From NCBI RefSeq assembly GCF_010093535.1, contig NW_022985166.1:349252-413251 (forward strand): a stretch of 64,000 nucleotides of DNA. Direction: 5' to 3'. Each line of letters opens with the position of its first letter. The first letter of the stretch is position 1. Of the stretch, positions 34,010-45,231 are shown in pieces. The DNA comes from Lindgomyces ingoldianus. Taxonomy: Eukaryota > Ascomycota > Dothideomycetes > Pleosporales > Lindgomycetaceae. A program made the translations under genes and the position numbers. The notes under the pieces were generated by a model, which was given only the letters and a program-made list of their open reading frames with translations, ran no database searches and was not told the origin of the DNA.

Positions 34010-35789
34010 ATGCTCACTCCTATTAGGACTGCAGAGATCTATGCCAACTCGCCCCGCTTCCGGCGGAGGTCGAGTACCTTTGTCGATGCCATCCATGACT
34101 TACCCGAAAAGGAAGAGATGGCCCCTGCCCAATTGTATAGCACCGAGTCTGGTCGACTATTCCACTCCGGGCGAATTGTAATTGCCACGGTTGGCTTGCC
34201 AGCGCGAGGGAAGACTCACACGTCTGTCGCCGTAGCTCGTTACCTGCGTTGGTTGGGTGTCAAAACTCATGTCTTCCACCTTGGCGACTACCGAAGAGCG
34301 ACCCTTGGGCCAGGAAAGGACGTCCCAGACGACTATTTCTTCTTGAATGCATCTCCCCAGTCTGTGTTGCTGCGCAACAAGATCTTGAAGAAATGCCGCG
34401 AAGATATCTATCACTTCTTAGAGCACGAGAAGGGACAGGTCGCTATTTACGATGCCGTAAATGCCATTTCCGCTGGACGGAAGTCTCTTGCGAAGGAGTT
34501 CGCCAAGAACGGAATCCAGACTGTCTTTATCGAATCCCACTGCACCGACGAGCGCATTATCCAGGAGAATGTACGAAGAGTCAAAATCTCCTCTCCCGAC
34601 TATCAGGGGTGGTCCGACGAGGATGCTGTTGCGGACTACCTTGCCCGAATTAACGCCAGAATACCTCACTTCGAAACTATGGAGGAGCAAGACCTGCACT
34701 GGATCAAGATGATCAACGCCGGCGAACGAGTGGTTGTGAACAATTGTGCGTTCGGTTACCTGTCACAGCGAATTGTCTTCTATCTACTCAATTTACACAT
34801 CAAATCTCGACAGACTTACTTCGCCAGAGCTGGAACTACCCGCGAAGAAGACTCTTACAAGGCAGATGCCTCTCTATCTCCAGAAGGCCACGACTATGCC
34901 AAAAAAATGAGCGAAGTACTTCTCAATTATCGCGAGGAGGAGAAGCAGAAGTTGATTGATCAAGGTGCGCCGGGTGCAGCCCTCAAACCCCTCACAATTT
35001 GGACGTCTACACGAAGGCGCACTGTCCAGACAGCAGATTTCCTCGCAGCCATGGGTTACCGTGTAAGACAGCGCTCACAAATGAGTCAAATGAACCCGGG
35101 AGTGTGCGAGAAGATGTCAGAACAGAGGATACGTGCGGAGTTTCCCGCGGAAGTAATGAAGCATGAGGCAGATCCGTACCATCATAGATACCCACGAGCA
35201 GAGGTATAACCATCGCTTGCTCATGTGCGACAGGCAACTTTACTGATACATAAACTAGTCGTATCATGATCTGGCCGTACGTATGGAGCCGATCATTCTG
35301 GAGCTTGAGCGCGAAGAAAATGACCTTCTCATTATCGCCCACGAATCTGTCCTTCGCGTGTTGTACGGCTATCTCATGGCCTGCAATGCCGCCGACATTC
35401 CAAAGCTCGAGTTTCCCCGTGATGAAATAATCGAGGTCAATCTCTCCGTTTTCTTTCCACGACAGTCCTGCTAGGCACACAATCTCCAACAATTGGCCTG
35501 CCATCAAGATCTCTCTTCTTTCTTTACGATATAGGACAATTGCGTTAACATTACACAGATCATACCGTCAAGCTACAACAACGTCGCCAAACGAATCAAA
35601 ATCCCGGGCCTCCCTGAGAGCATTGTGCCGGGTAGTCCCGAGGACATCAAAATCCCAGTCCCTCCAAGCGGTACAGTGTCTCCCTTCTCCGGCCTTGGAA
35701 CCCCCCAGGCCGGATCTGGCACTGCAACACCTCAGGGCACACCTCAGCCGCTTCAATTAAGGAAGTCGCATATTAACCCGTCGGATTAG
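34010..35789 (+). CDS. 6-phosphofructo-2-kinase (bifunctional-family protein, phosphatase site altered)
   Basis: Cytosolic enzyme that makes fructose 2,6-bisphosphate, the activator of phosphofructokinase-1. Three exons (34010-35203, 35259-35435, 35559-35789) give 533 residues. The kinase half has Walker A GLPARGKT (62-69), the fructose-6-phosphate region LGDYRRA and the VFIESHCTDERII block. The phosphoglycerate-mutase-like half retains TSTRRRTVQTA, Glu-containing ESYHDLAVR-type sequence (RAESYHDLAVR) and LLIIAHESVLRVL (His426). However, the catalytic RHG motif is YFARAGTT, with Ala274 where the phosphorylated His belongs. Yeast Pfk26 likewise lacks this His (Ser) and is kinase only, so the same is inferred here. 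The N-terminal RRRSSTF could be a kinase target. Ser/Pro/Thr-rich C-terminal tail. Confidence 0.93.
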
Positions 35790-36260
35790 GTCGACTCAAG
35801 CCGAGGCGTGACACAGAATCCTACCTCTTAGTCGAGATGGGATTGTTCTGGGGCGTCCGATGAGCGAGTATTTGATTCTTGTAAATTCTTTCAGTGGGTA
35901 GCAGTGGGATCTGGGAGGTGTAACGAGTAATCGGTTGGCGTAGGGATTAGTCCAGCTGCGTTCATAAGGATGGTGCTTCCACGATCGCTGATGACCTACA
36001 TGTACTTGTTTGGATGAACGAATAATAATTGGATTTCCGAACTTCGCGGACCATTCCACGGACGATCCAATCGTAATTGTGTCCCATTTGAGCATAGTTC
36101 ACTAGTGTCTGTGGCTGACTAATTGCCGTTTTACTTTAAATCCAAGCTCGCGGGTTGTTTTTATCAACGTGGTTCCCTATTTCCTCATTTAATTAGTCCG
36201 CTAGTGAATACCGGAAGCATCTGCTTTAGTCTTTTGCTTAGCTCGCTGTAGCATCTAATC
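35790..36260. other. Intergenic region
   Basis: 3' flank of the phosphofructokinase gene and 5' flank of the small membrane-protein gene. Nothing recognisable. Confidence 0.35.
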
Positions 36261-36776
36261 ATGGCCTCTCCCCTACGCACTCTCTTTCTTACAGAAGCCG
36301 TCCTCAAAGTGATGGGGGGCTCCATTTTCTTCTTCGCTCCATCAACGATACTCAAAAACCTATCCGAACCTCCATATCCGGTAACATCGCTCTCATTGAT
36401 CCAAGCCCTCGGCACCCAAACCCTCGCATTCAGTATCCCGCTTTTCCTTGCCGCGAGAATTGACTCAACGAGTATTAAGAGCAGGAGGATCGTGTACTAC
36501 ACGTTGTTAGGGAGAGAGGCATTGTTAGCTTTTGGGCTTTTGGCGCAGATTGGTTGGAGTTATCTAAGGGGATGGAGAGGGGGAAGGAGGGACAGTATAA
36601 GGAGTGTTGAAGAGCTGGAGGAGGGGTTGGTGAGCGATAGGAGAGGAACTAAAGAGGATGAGAAGAAAGCACTGGAGATGCTAAGAAGGGGGTTGTGGTT
36701 GTGGGTTGCGGAAGTAGCGCCGTTTGTCGTGGGGAGGATGTGGATTTTGGGATTTAGGAAAGAGTGGTTTAAATAG
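36261..36776 (+). CDS. Small membrane protein of unknown function
   Basis: A single exon of 171 codons. Three to four hydrophobic segments are visible: LKVMGGSIFFFAPSTI, TLAFSIPLFLAARI, REALLAFGLLAQIGW and LWLWVAEVAPFVVGRMWILG. A charged loop (RGGRRDSIRSVEELEEGL to RGTKEDEKK) separates the third and fourth. No family is recognised, and there is no cleavable signal. The hydrophobic periodicity and the bias toward codons used in neighbouring genes support it as real. Confidence 0.7.
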   Translation: MASPLRTLFLTEAVLKVMGGSIFFFAPSTILKNLSEPPYPVTSLSLIQALGTQTLAFSIPLFLAARIDSTSIKSRRIVYYTLLGREALLAFGLLAQIGWSYLRGWRGGRRDSIRSVEELEEGLVSDRRGTKEDEKKALEMLRRGLWLWVAEVAPFVVGRMWILGFRKEWFK

Positions 36777-37430
36777 AACGGGAGTTGAGAAAGACCTGTG
36801 AGGGTGGGTATGACCACTTCTCTTTTGTTCTCCCTATCACTCTCATAGGGGATCTGATCCAAATAAGTTCTTTACGAAATCCATATATTCATAGTCCAGA
36901 AGATCACGTGGTTTAATAAACGGCTAAACCGGGGTAGTAGGCCTGATCAATTTGAGAACTCGGCCCACGACATCTGACTTCGCGATTTATTATACCCTGT
37001 CACATAACACATAGTCTCAAAGGTTTGTGTCACAGTCACCCGAGCTCACGTTCAGGATGTATCAGCCCCAAGAGATGCCTGGGAATATCGGACCGTGCCA
37101 AAAGTGTCAAGCCATCTACCAAGTTAAGATGTTTTCCATTGGGTGAGTACATCACTAGATTAAACCCAGAATTCTGGAGAAGACATGGCATAGTGCTTTT
37201 GATGGAAAGGTCAAGTCGAGTACGGCCCGCAACCATATTGCATCGCTCGAATGCCACACCTTGATCATGAGGTGCAACGCACGATGCAGGCTCTAGGATT
37301 AAGAAATTTGCATCGACTAAATATATAGATACACATATCTTCCTAGATGTTGTATTGCGTCACGACTTGATGGATTGCATTGCTAACCTTCTTTCTCAAC
37401 TTCCCAAATAGTGTTGGCCAACTTTACGAC
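36777..37430. other. Intergenic region upstream of the expansin-like gene
   Basis: No supported gene; frames at 37025-37264 overlap on both strands without family features. Presumably the promoter of the next gene. Confidence 0.35.
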
Positions 37431-39242
37431 ATGCAAAGCTCAGTCATATGCTTTGTTTTCTTTGCACTCTCCAAACTGTCGCATCAGCTGTTTATTCGGG
37501 CAGACGCATGCGGAGATGCTTAGTACACTATCCCAATCTCAACTCTAGCATCCAAGCTTTGCTCACACCCTCATAGTAAACAGTGCGGTGGCGCTTTATA
37601 CACCGGTTCAACATGTTGCGTAAACGGCTATATATGCGTTAAGCAAAACGAGTATTACTCCCAATGTCTACTCGCAAATGTACCTTACGTTCCCCCACAC
37701 CTGTCTTACCTCAGTATCCCTCTTCCTAACATAGCAACACCCAGTCCTCTGAGGCCCAGAGTGCCAGCGTGAGCGCCAAATCCCAACCTAGCACATCCAC
37801 ACCCCCAGCCTTGGTCACCATCTCAACACCCTATAAAACCACGATCAGTCTAAACCTCGCAGCGACAAAGACCCACACCCAAGCAGCATATCCCTCCGGT
37901 GGCGGCGGATGCAGCGGTGTTGCCTTGGTAGATAATGTCTGCTGTCCAGCATACTGCTCAAACGACATGCGATCTGAAGGCTGTGGAAATGGGTGTTCGG
38001 GGAAATGTACGACGCCGCCGTCAGAAATGTGTAAGAGTGGGACGATGTGGCCGGAGGTGCATAGCTTGGGGAGTAATGAGAGTTGGCATTATAGCGTAAG
38101 CTATTTCCTAATCTATTTCTCTGATCAAGAGCTTCGAACTTTGCACTAGATAGCTAGTGACCAGATTGGCTGACAATGGAAAGCGTTCAACACACTACGG
38201 TATCACGAGCGCCGGAGCCTGTGGCTATGGGCTCTATGGAATGTGCACCCGAGGCGGAGCTAAAGAACCTTGGGTCGATGACATGCTAAGGGGAGCTTGC
38301 GATGCGTTTTGTACGGCGTATCCGGCACTGTGCCAGGATCCTGCTGGTGTTAGACTGCGGGGAAACTTTGCGGCGCCGAATGGAGATTATTACACTCAGG
38401 TAAGTGGAACGAAGCTAGGTCTTATAGGATTCGGGTGTAAGTTTATGTGCTGCTTACGGTTTACCTATAGTTTTGGGGTTCGTTGCCTGGAGAGAGAGAT
38501 AATTATCTCTCTTGCGGCGAGTGCTTCGAACTCATTCATACCAAGCCCGATGGCACAGATTATGTCCCAGGTGAAGCCGGATACACTGATTCCATCGTCC
38601 TAGAAATCACAGATAGCTGCCCTTGCTGGCCGAATCCGAAATGGTGCTGTGAGTCCCACTTTCCTCTCTTCTTACCTGCCTAGCCCTCTTAACTTCTTTT
38701 TTCTACTAGGCGGCTCAGGCGGTGACCACTGCGGCGAAATCGATTTCAAATACGGCTGCCCCCTCCCCAAAGACTCGATCCACCTTGACCTCTCCGACAT
38801 AGCCATGGGCCGCCTCCAAGGCAACGGTTCCCAAACCTCTGGTGTGATTCCAACCCGATACCGGCGTGTCTCCTGCCCTAAGCCCGGAAACGCATACGTA
38901 TGGGTACACGATGGCGCTGGGCCGTATTACATGCAGCTCTCAGCCATGAACGCCGCAGGCACCGGATCCATCACTAACATCGAGATTCGGGGGGACGGGA
39001 TGGCGAGTTGGATGACGCTAGTGCAGCAGCCAGATTTCTTGAGCAGTCGGCCTCAGGAGAGATATGGTGCGTGGCAGTTTCCAAAAGATGTTGGGCCGAT
39101 CAAGTTGCCGATTGGGGTGAGGCTGACGAGTGCGACGGGAGAGGTATTGGGGAATGAGGGTTTGATCAAGAGTTTTACGCCACCGGAGAGCGCGCCGAAG
39201 GGGTCGTGGTATTTGGATATGGGAGTGCAGTTCAGCCGGTGA
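37431..39242 (+). CDS. Swollenin-like expansin with N-terminal CBM1
   Basis: Secreted non-hydrolytic protein expected to loosen cellulose. Six exons (37431-37522, 37577-37679, 37745-38095, 38184-38399, 38471-38648, 38710-39242) give 490 residues, close to Trichoderma swollenin. After a signal peptide ([16 protein letters not shown]) comes a cellulose-binding CBM1 at about 31-65 ([13 protein letters not shown]...CLLAN), then a Ser/Thr-rich linker. A Cys-rich segment follows ([30 protein letters not shown]). The expansin double-psi barrel begins [20 protein letters not shown] and includes [11 protein letters not shown] and [11 protein letters not shown]. The last part ([20 protein letters not shown] to [11 protein letters not shown]) is the expansin C-terminal beta-sandwich. 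All introns are GT-AG and in frame. Loss of any enzymatic Asp was not tested. Confidence 0.9.
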
Positions 39243-39382
39243 CGATTAAGGAAAAATAACCAGGGAGATTTATTGTCGGATGGGAAGAATAGAAAACTGA
39301 TGCTGACGAGGAGAAAGCTGATGGAACTCAAGCAAAGATCGAGCTAAATGCAACAAAGTTGGTGGTGAGGATGCACATAGGT

Positions 39383-40337
39383 TTACTCCCTCTCCATAAC
39401 CTGCAAAACCTTTATATTCTTGACGTTGCATTGCCTGCCTCTAGAACAACCAAGCTCCAACCGTGCCTGTTCCTCGTCCCCGTGTCCTCGCATGCCAGCG
39501 ATAATGATGGCCGCAGTTTCGCAAGACATCTCTAACATCAGGTTTTCTTGGCCTGAGAAAGTTTGGGTTGCGGCAACCGGACAGGAGCAGCCTGAAACTG
39601 GGGGTAGCAAGCCGTGTTGTTCGCTTTCAGCTCGGGATGAGATTTCAGGAAAATCCCAGCCACAGTTGCTCTCTGAAGGAAGGGGTGGGTGGTTTGGGCA
39701 TGATGATATATGAAACCTTGGTTCTAAGGATTGAGTCGGCCTGAAATCGTAGACTGGAGATATCCAAGGGCGTATTTGAGAGTGGTGTAGATCGAGAGAC
39801 GGGTTGGTTGCGGTACTATCATTTTCAATGTCCAGGTTCGCATTGGAGTCATGTGGCTCGGTGCTATTATCCATCCCCTCGTTCAGATGGGGAATACGGC
39901 TTATCGGACTATCATTGTTTAAAGGGGAGATATTTTGGCGTTCATGTGCTGAAAAATTTAAACCGCCTTGTAACGTATCTCGGAAGACAGTGTGGTTAGA
40001 TGCTAGTTCCGGCGGTTCTTTGCCATGAAGGAATTGCTCTATATCTTCACCGAAAACGCCTTTTGTGGCAAGCAAGCCTCGAAGCTGAGTATTTTCCCAC
40101 GCGACCTTCCTCGCAGCCAGTTGAACAAGCATGGTTGCTTGAATCTCCCTTTTCTCATATTCGCGTAACCGCTTTTGGAGATCTTCGATCAGTTCTTTTC
40201 GACGCGCGCGTGAGCGTCGCTGATTCTCCCGAACCCTTGTGGCATGAGGGACAGCACTCTTCTAGAAACGGGCCCGGGTGTTAGCACGTGAACAATGTTT
40301 TGCTGAAAGCAGCCTATCAACCTACTTTTCTCGGCAT
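39383..40337 (-). CDS. bZIP transcription factor
   Basis: Two exons (40337-40326, 40261-39383; 64-bp intron) give 296 residues. The 12-base first exon (Met-Pro-Arg-Lys) is supported because it joins in frame to KSAVPHATRVRENQRRSRAR, giving a start directly before the basic region. The basic region has N-x7-R spacing (NQRRSRARR), followed by a short leucine zipper (LIEDLQKRLREYEKREIQA, then ARKVAWENTQLRGLLA). This form, with a central ENTQLR and a downstream GVFGEDIEQFL, is common in poorly characterised fungal bZIPs. The C-terminal part is low complexity with a Cys pair (GCSCPVAATQTF) and a helical end. Targets unknown. Confidence 0.88.
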
Positions 40338-41737
40338 AGGGATCAGGTTCTGCAATCTAGATGACCTCGCGGAGATTGCTCCCGTACAAGATGAGATCAC
40401 CTCTGCAAGAAGTGATACCGTGATCCTCAAATAGCACTTTCTAAGATGTAGTCAGATGGCCTAACGCAACTCTGGTTAAGTGGATGGCAGTGTATGTTTC
40501 CGTTATTCCGCAAAGCTTGCGCATCTGATCGGAACCGCCAAGGCCTGATCCAGCCAATCGGCATGAAGCAGTGACACACCGAAACCAGTACATACTATAG
40601 ACACTTTTCCTACCCTCAGGTATTACTATTTTCTATACTTGGTATTTAAGCATGTTTGGGTCCAGAACTGACAATGGCCGTGGCGCCGATCATGGCCTCT
40701 TCAGAATGAAACTCTTTGGTACGCCCTTCCCAGCGTCAAGAAACCTGAGCCCTCCTTTCATGACTGGAGAAGAGCGCCTGCAGTTTTTCAATCACGACAT
40801 GAAACTAAGAAAAGGCTTTGTTTTCGCGTGTCTGAGACGCGCCGGCTCTGAAGTGTATAACAAATACTCTCAAATATTTGCAGGCCAACAACTCACGAAT
40901 GCACCTTTTTATTTGAGGGCGGCGCCGTCAACATCCCGCCTAAGCCCTATATCTGATGATTCCGACACTTTATATATTATTTAAATCCACCGGTGTGTCT
41001 AAAGTGATCTGGTTCTCCCGAGCCCCCGTGCTCATTTTATGTTAGGTCTTCCAAGGGTTGTGGAAGTCCGTGGTGGGGCTTGGTTTGCAGATCATATTGA
41101 AGATTAGGGAAATCAGCGCAAATAGAGGTTAGTGTTGGCGGAAGGTGTTAGGGGGCGGGTAAGAGCTGGGCTGCAATATACAGAGTTTATGGTTCAACAT
41201 GGTAGCAAAGTGTGGTAGAAGGGTTAGCCACAGCTTCAACGTCACTTCAACTGGGTCAATAAGCCAGCGGGGAGATGTTAATTGTCTACATAGAATGGCG
41301 GGTCATTCGAGTGGGTATCGGCTTAAAACTGTATCTAGGAAGATTCAATCCGTTAAGGAAGATACCTGATACTTCCTGTAATATGTGACGCAAACTAGAG
41401 TCCTACCATAGAGGTTTTTGTAATCCCTGTCATAGCTATCGTCATATTCATTCTTGTATTTTTCGCTGTCTCTCATCTTGAGCTAGACCGCCTAGTCTAC
41501 GAGCCCCAACATAGTACTAAATTTGTCTCGTTTGTCGCTGCAGTTCTTATCGCTCAGCTAACTCCTACTCAACATCAGCTTTTTGTTATTCCTAGCTAAT
41601 GATGTCGTCTGCTTGCTCTCTGAGTAGCCGACTGAGATTGGTGTATTAAAGTCATCGACGTAGAAATGAGGCGATCTATGATCTAATACCGCTGATCCCT
41701 GAAAATCTCAAGAGGGACCAGAGAAAGTACGGATAAT
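40338..41737. other. Intergenic region
   Basis: No supported gene in 1.4 kb. The 110-codon frame at 40652-40984 has no domain or transcript signals that I can see. No repeats noted. Confidence 0.35.
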
Positions 41738-42850
41738 CTACGCCGCTACAACGCCCAGTTTTCCACCATCACTAACAGAATCGGCCCCGGGTGCCCGTAT
41801 CTCGACTACGGTTCCATTGCTTTCAACATTCTCCGTTGCCATCAGAGCTAGTGAATCCACTTCCTTTTGTTTCTTCTCTTCCTTCGCAGTCCTTTCAATC
41901 CGCTCGCTAAATCTATCCCCAAACAGATGGAAATGCGGCCTCATAACGATGCTATACTTGACAAATTCCTCCATGCAGTCCACCAAACGATTCCGATTGT
42001 CGCTCGGCATAAGTCTGCTGCCGCCTTCTTCCTCATGGTCAGCCGTGAACTGGGTATACGCTTTCGGTATCGAACTCTGGTTCGGAATCGTGAACATGCG
42101 CATCCAGCGACCTAGGACCCGGAGGCTGTTAACCGTATTGAAAGACTGAGAACCTCCAGACACTTGTGCAATCGCCAGAGTGCGGCCTTGGGTCGGTCGA
42201 ACAGAGCCGGTGCTGAGGGGGACCCAGTCAATCTGGTTTTTGAATACCGCGGTCTATGAGGAGTTAGGCTGAGTGGGCGAGCGTAATTGGACATATTAAT
42301 TCGATTCAATTACCAGGTTTCCGTGCTGCTCTGGGCACACCCATACATGTCCATCACTCCATTTGCTGAGTTCGCGTAGTTCCTGTACCTTCGGATGATC
42401 GTGCTGTACATCGTCTTTCACAGGCAGGCCCTCCGGATTGAAAACTCGAACGTCGCATCCTAGACGGAACAAGATGCGGGAAGCTTCGTATGCTAGTAGT
42501 CGGGAGTACGATCTGTAAGAATTGTGAGATAAGAATAATGGGCAATGTTACTTTAAATCGATGAAAACTAACCGCCTCCTTAAACTGCCATAAAGGACGA
42601 GAACTTTTAACCTGTCATTACTAGAATCCGACAGATGCTGTTCTACCATTTTAAGCGCAGTGCTGAGCTCTAACTTCGATACCCAGTCATTTTGGGCCAC
42701 TGCTGGGTCGGAGAGGAATGGCCGGTACAGTCGTCGGATCTTAGCGTCGTCTTCTAGCTCAGTGATGGCAAAAGAACGGTACGAATAAGCTGGATCTGGG
42801 CCAAACTGGACAGTATGTCGCATGGCACTGGTGTTGTTCAGATCCCCCAT
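41738..42850 (-). CDS. arsH: ArsH-type NADPH-dependent FMN reductase
   Basis: Flavodoxin-fold enzyme; ArsH members oxidise trivalent organoarsenicals and reduce quinones. Three exons (42850-42573, 42512-42314, 42253-41738) give 330 residues. The FMN phosphate loop is [20 protein letters not shown], built across the first intron. Typical blocks follow: [47 protein letters not shown], and [20 protein letters not shown] with [16 protein letters not shown]. The frame extends upstream to an ATG at 42985, adding 45 residues rich in Arg, Ser and Leu; this could be a mitochondrial leader or simply non-coding. The C-terminal 70 residues are charged and variable. No arsenite permease or other ars gene lies in the window. 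Confidence 0.9.
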
Positions 42851-45231
42851 GATGAATCTGGAACTTTGTAAAGACTGCAGAAAAGACACCGTTGGGAGGA
42901 ATTGACGTGTCCAAAATATGCTATGCTTGCTAGGCCAACGCGTCAGACTCTGGCTGAGAGTTTTAATGCGATGTCTCATTTTCACGACGCGTGCTCTGGG
43001 TTCCTTTCGTCGCCTAAAGTGGGAGCATTTCGGTAAGTCACAGATTGGATATCATTGGCGAAGACCTGGAAGACTAGCATGTCACTGCCAAGACAGCTAG
43101 TGCAAGAGTGGTTGGAATTCTGAGGACTTTCGCTCGGGAGAACTTAACTCTTAAAACTGCGAGAACATGGTAGTGATAATTTGTAATAACTATAGGATAG
43201 AAACGTATATCCTCTTGAGGTTTACCTTGATTCTAGTAAGAGATCTAACGCCTTGTTCCTAGGAGCCGAGTATCTGGTTTAGTGTATTGCCGCTTTCAAA
43301 TATTTAGCTTATCACTTTCCGCAGGCGGATTCAGGAAGGTATCATCGTTCAAGGCCACGACGGTGAACACCTTCGTTCTGCCTAAAGTCCAGTTCGGGAA
43401 GCCTAGCTCTTCCGCATTGTCGAAGTCCAATATCCAGAGGTGAGTTCGGTGTCTCCTAAAATCTCCTGTCTTAACTGAGAAGGGTTTCATTCATGCTGCG
43501 AGAATTTCCATCTATGGTGGGGATGGCTGACTTTCTACTAGCACTCCCAATAATAAACCGCATATCCATTCCATCAATGAAGGACGTCCAGGCGGAGTTC
43601 CTTCATCTGATCACAACAAAGCGGAAGCTCTTGGAAGCTTTCCAGTGCTTTCTCGGGTCGCCGCGCTGTTTCCCAAAGTAATGTCACGAGGCAAGAATTG
43701 TTCCTGCAGTCTTTTAGAGCCATCTTTCGAGACCGGGGAAGGATGCAGGTCTTTACCAGGGTAGTGCAAGTGGCCACAGGTAGCAGGTGGATGCGTTGAA
43801 TCTGGAAAAATAAACCACGTTGACTGTCGTCTTCTAGAAAACGCCCAGCCTTTTTCTCCTATCATGTGCCTATTTCACCTTCGCTCACCCACCCGAGCAC
43901 TTCTAGAGCCTTAGGTGCCGATCTATCGAGAAAAGAGCTTCTAGTGGGATCTTCAATTCGATTCCCATTTTGCAAGCGGTGAATGTGAAGTTCGGGTCTA
44001 ACCAGATTCCATTTTGGTTCGCACTCTTCATGTAGACGTACCCTTCGGTAATAAAATTGTTCCACATGTTCCGCTTCTAACCACTCTAAGTTTTCTATCT
44101 TGAGTCCCTCATTCTCGTTCCATTCTCTCAGCGAAGCTAGTCGATATGGACACTAATGAGTGCACAGACAGTGTGTAACACCATATCTCTGCTGGAAATA
44201 CTTTGGGTTTAAAGATATCGGGCCTCGGAGTGGGTGTGTTGGGTATAGTTTCATCGAATGAGAACATCGATCTCGTAAAAGCTTTCGAAGTCAGGGGCAA
44301 GTTTTTCTTCAGTTACGTAGGTAAACTGAATGTTACTTGAGAGTATGGCTTCGTCAGTGTAGTTGGAAGATCCGGATACCTCACGATTTTAGTGTAACAC
44401 CCTGCGAGGTCGAAGTGTAGAGAAGGTGGAGAGCGGGCGGAGAGGCGCAAGTGTACCGCTGGAAGGTGAAGGCCTTGTGCGCATCTAAGCCATACTTGGA
44501 TATCTCACAGAGCGGAAGCAGAGTACGAACTTCAGTACGGAAGCCCTGATGCTGCAGGTAAATTAAACATGTGCGTGACGAAATTGTTGGAATAGGCTGT
44601 ACTTGAGGGACTTCTTCCACATGGAGAAATAGCTAGCTTGCGAGAATGGTGTAATTTGAGGCAGCGGTAACAAAGCCGGAGAGGGCGGTTGGGAGCTATT
44701 TTCGGAGAAATCGGAGGAGGCGCGATATTTGGAGACGGGCGGTAGATGTTTGTTGATGGAATCATGATAACATGGAAGCGCCATAGGTTTCGTAAGGATG
44801 GTGGCACGTCGGCACAACGCCGGCCTATATGTGAAGGGTAAGAATTCTCAGATCATGACAAAGAGCTCTATAGGTAGATTGAGAATCGGGGTTGTAGGAA
44901 GTGGAGTGACGTGCGAACTAGCTCGACCCGGAAATGATAAACTGTGACTAGGAGAGGGTTAAATGGGCGTCATTGTTGCTGGCATTCTTATAAGAGTTTA
45001 ACGAGGTTATCAAATAGCATAGGAGGAAGCCTGAAGATTCGAGCATGTTTGATAGTGGGTCAAGCACTGCACAGAGTTCTTCGAGACCGGGGATACTTTA
45101 CTTGAAGATCAGTACCGAATCTTGGTCACCGAAAGCCTCTGGGTATTCGAAATATTGGATACGAGGGACCAAGGAAATTCATTGCCTGGAGTGGCTTTCA
45201 AATTTGGTATTTAATAGTTGAATGGGTGCTG
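42851..45231. other. Long stretch without an intact gene, with coding-like minus-strand remnants
   Basis: No intact gene in 2.4 kb. On the minus strand, 44130-43863 reads about 83 open codons (LKIENLEWLEAEHVEQFYYR, then SFLDRSAPKALEVLGW), and 43777-43574 and 44817-44381 are also partly coding-like (LRLCYRCLKLHHSRK). Together they could be one decayed gene of unknown family, broken by several frame changes. I could not join them with acceptable splice sites. Confidence 0.3.

Noticed and set aside
40652..40984. Plus-strand frame of 110 codons
   Set aside because: No recognised features, and it stands alone in an otherwise non-coding gap; chance is as likely as a gene.
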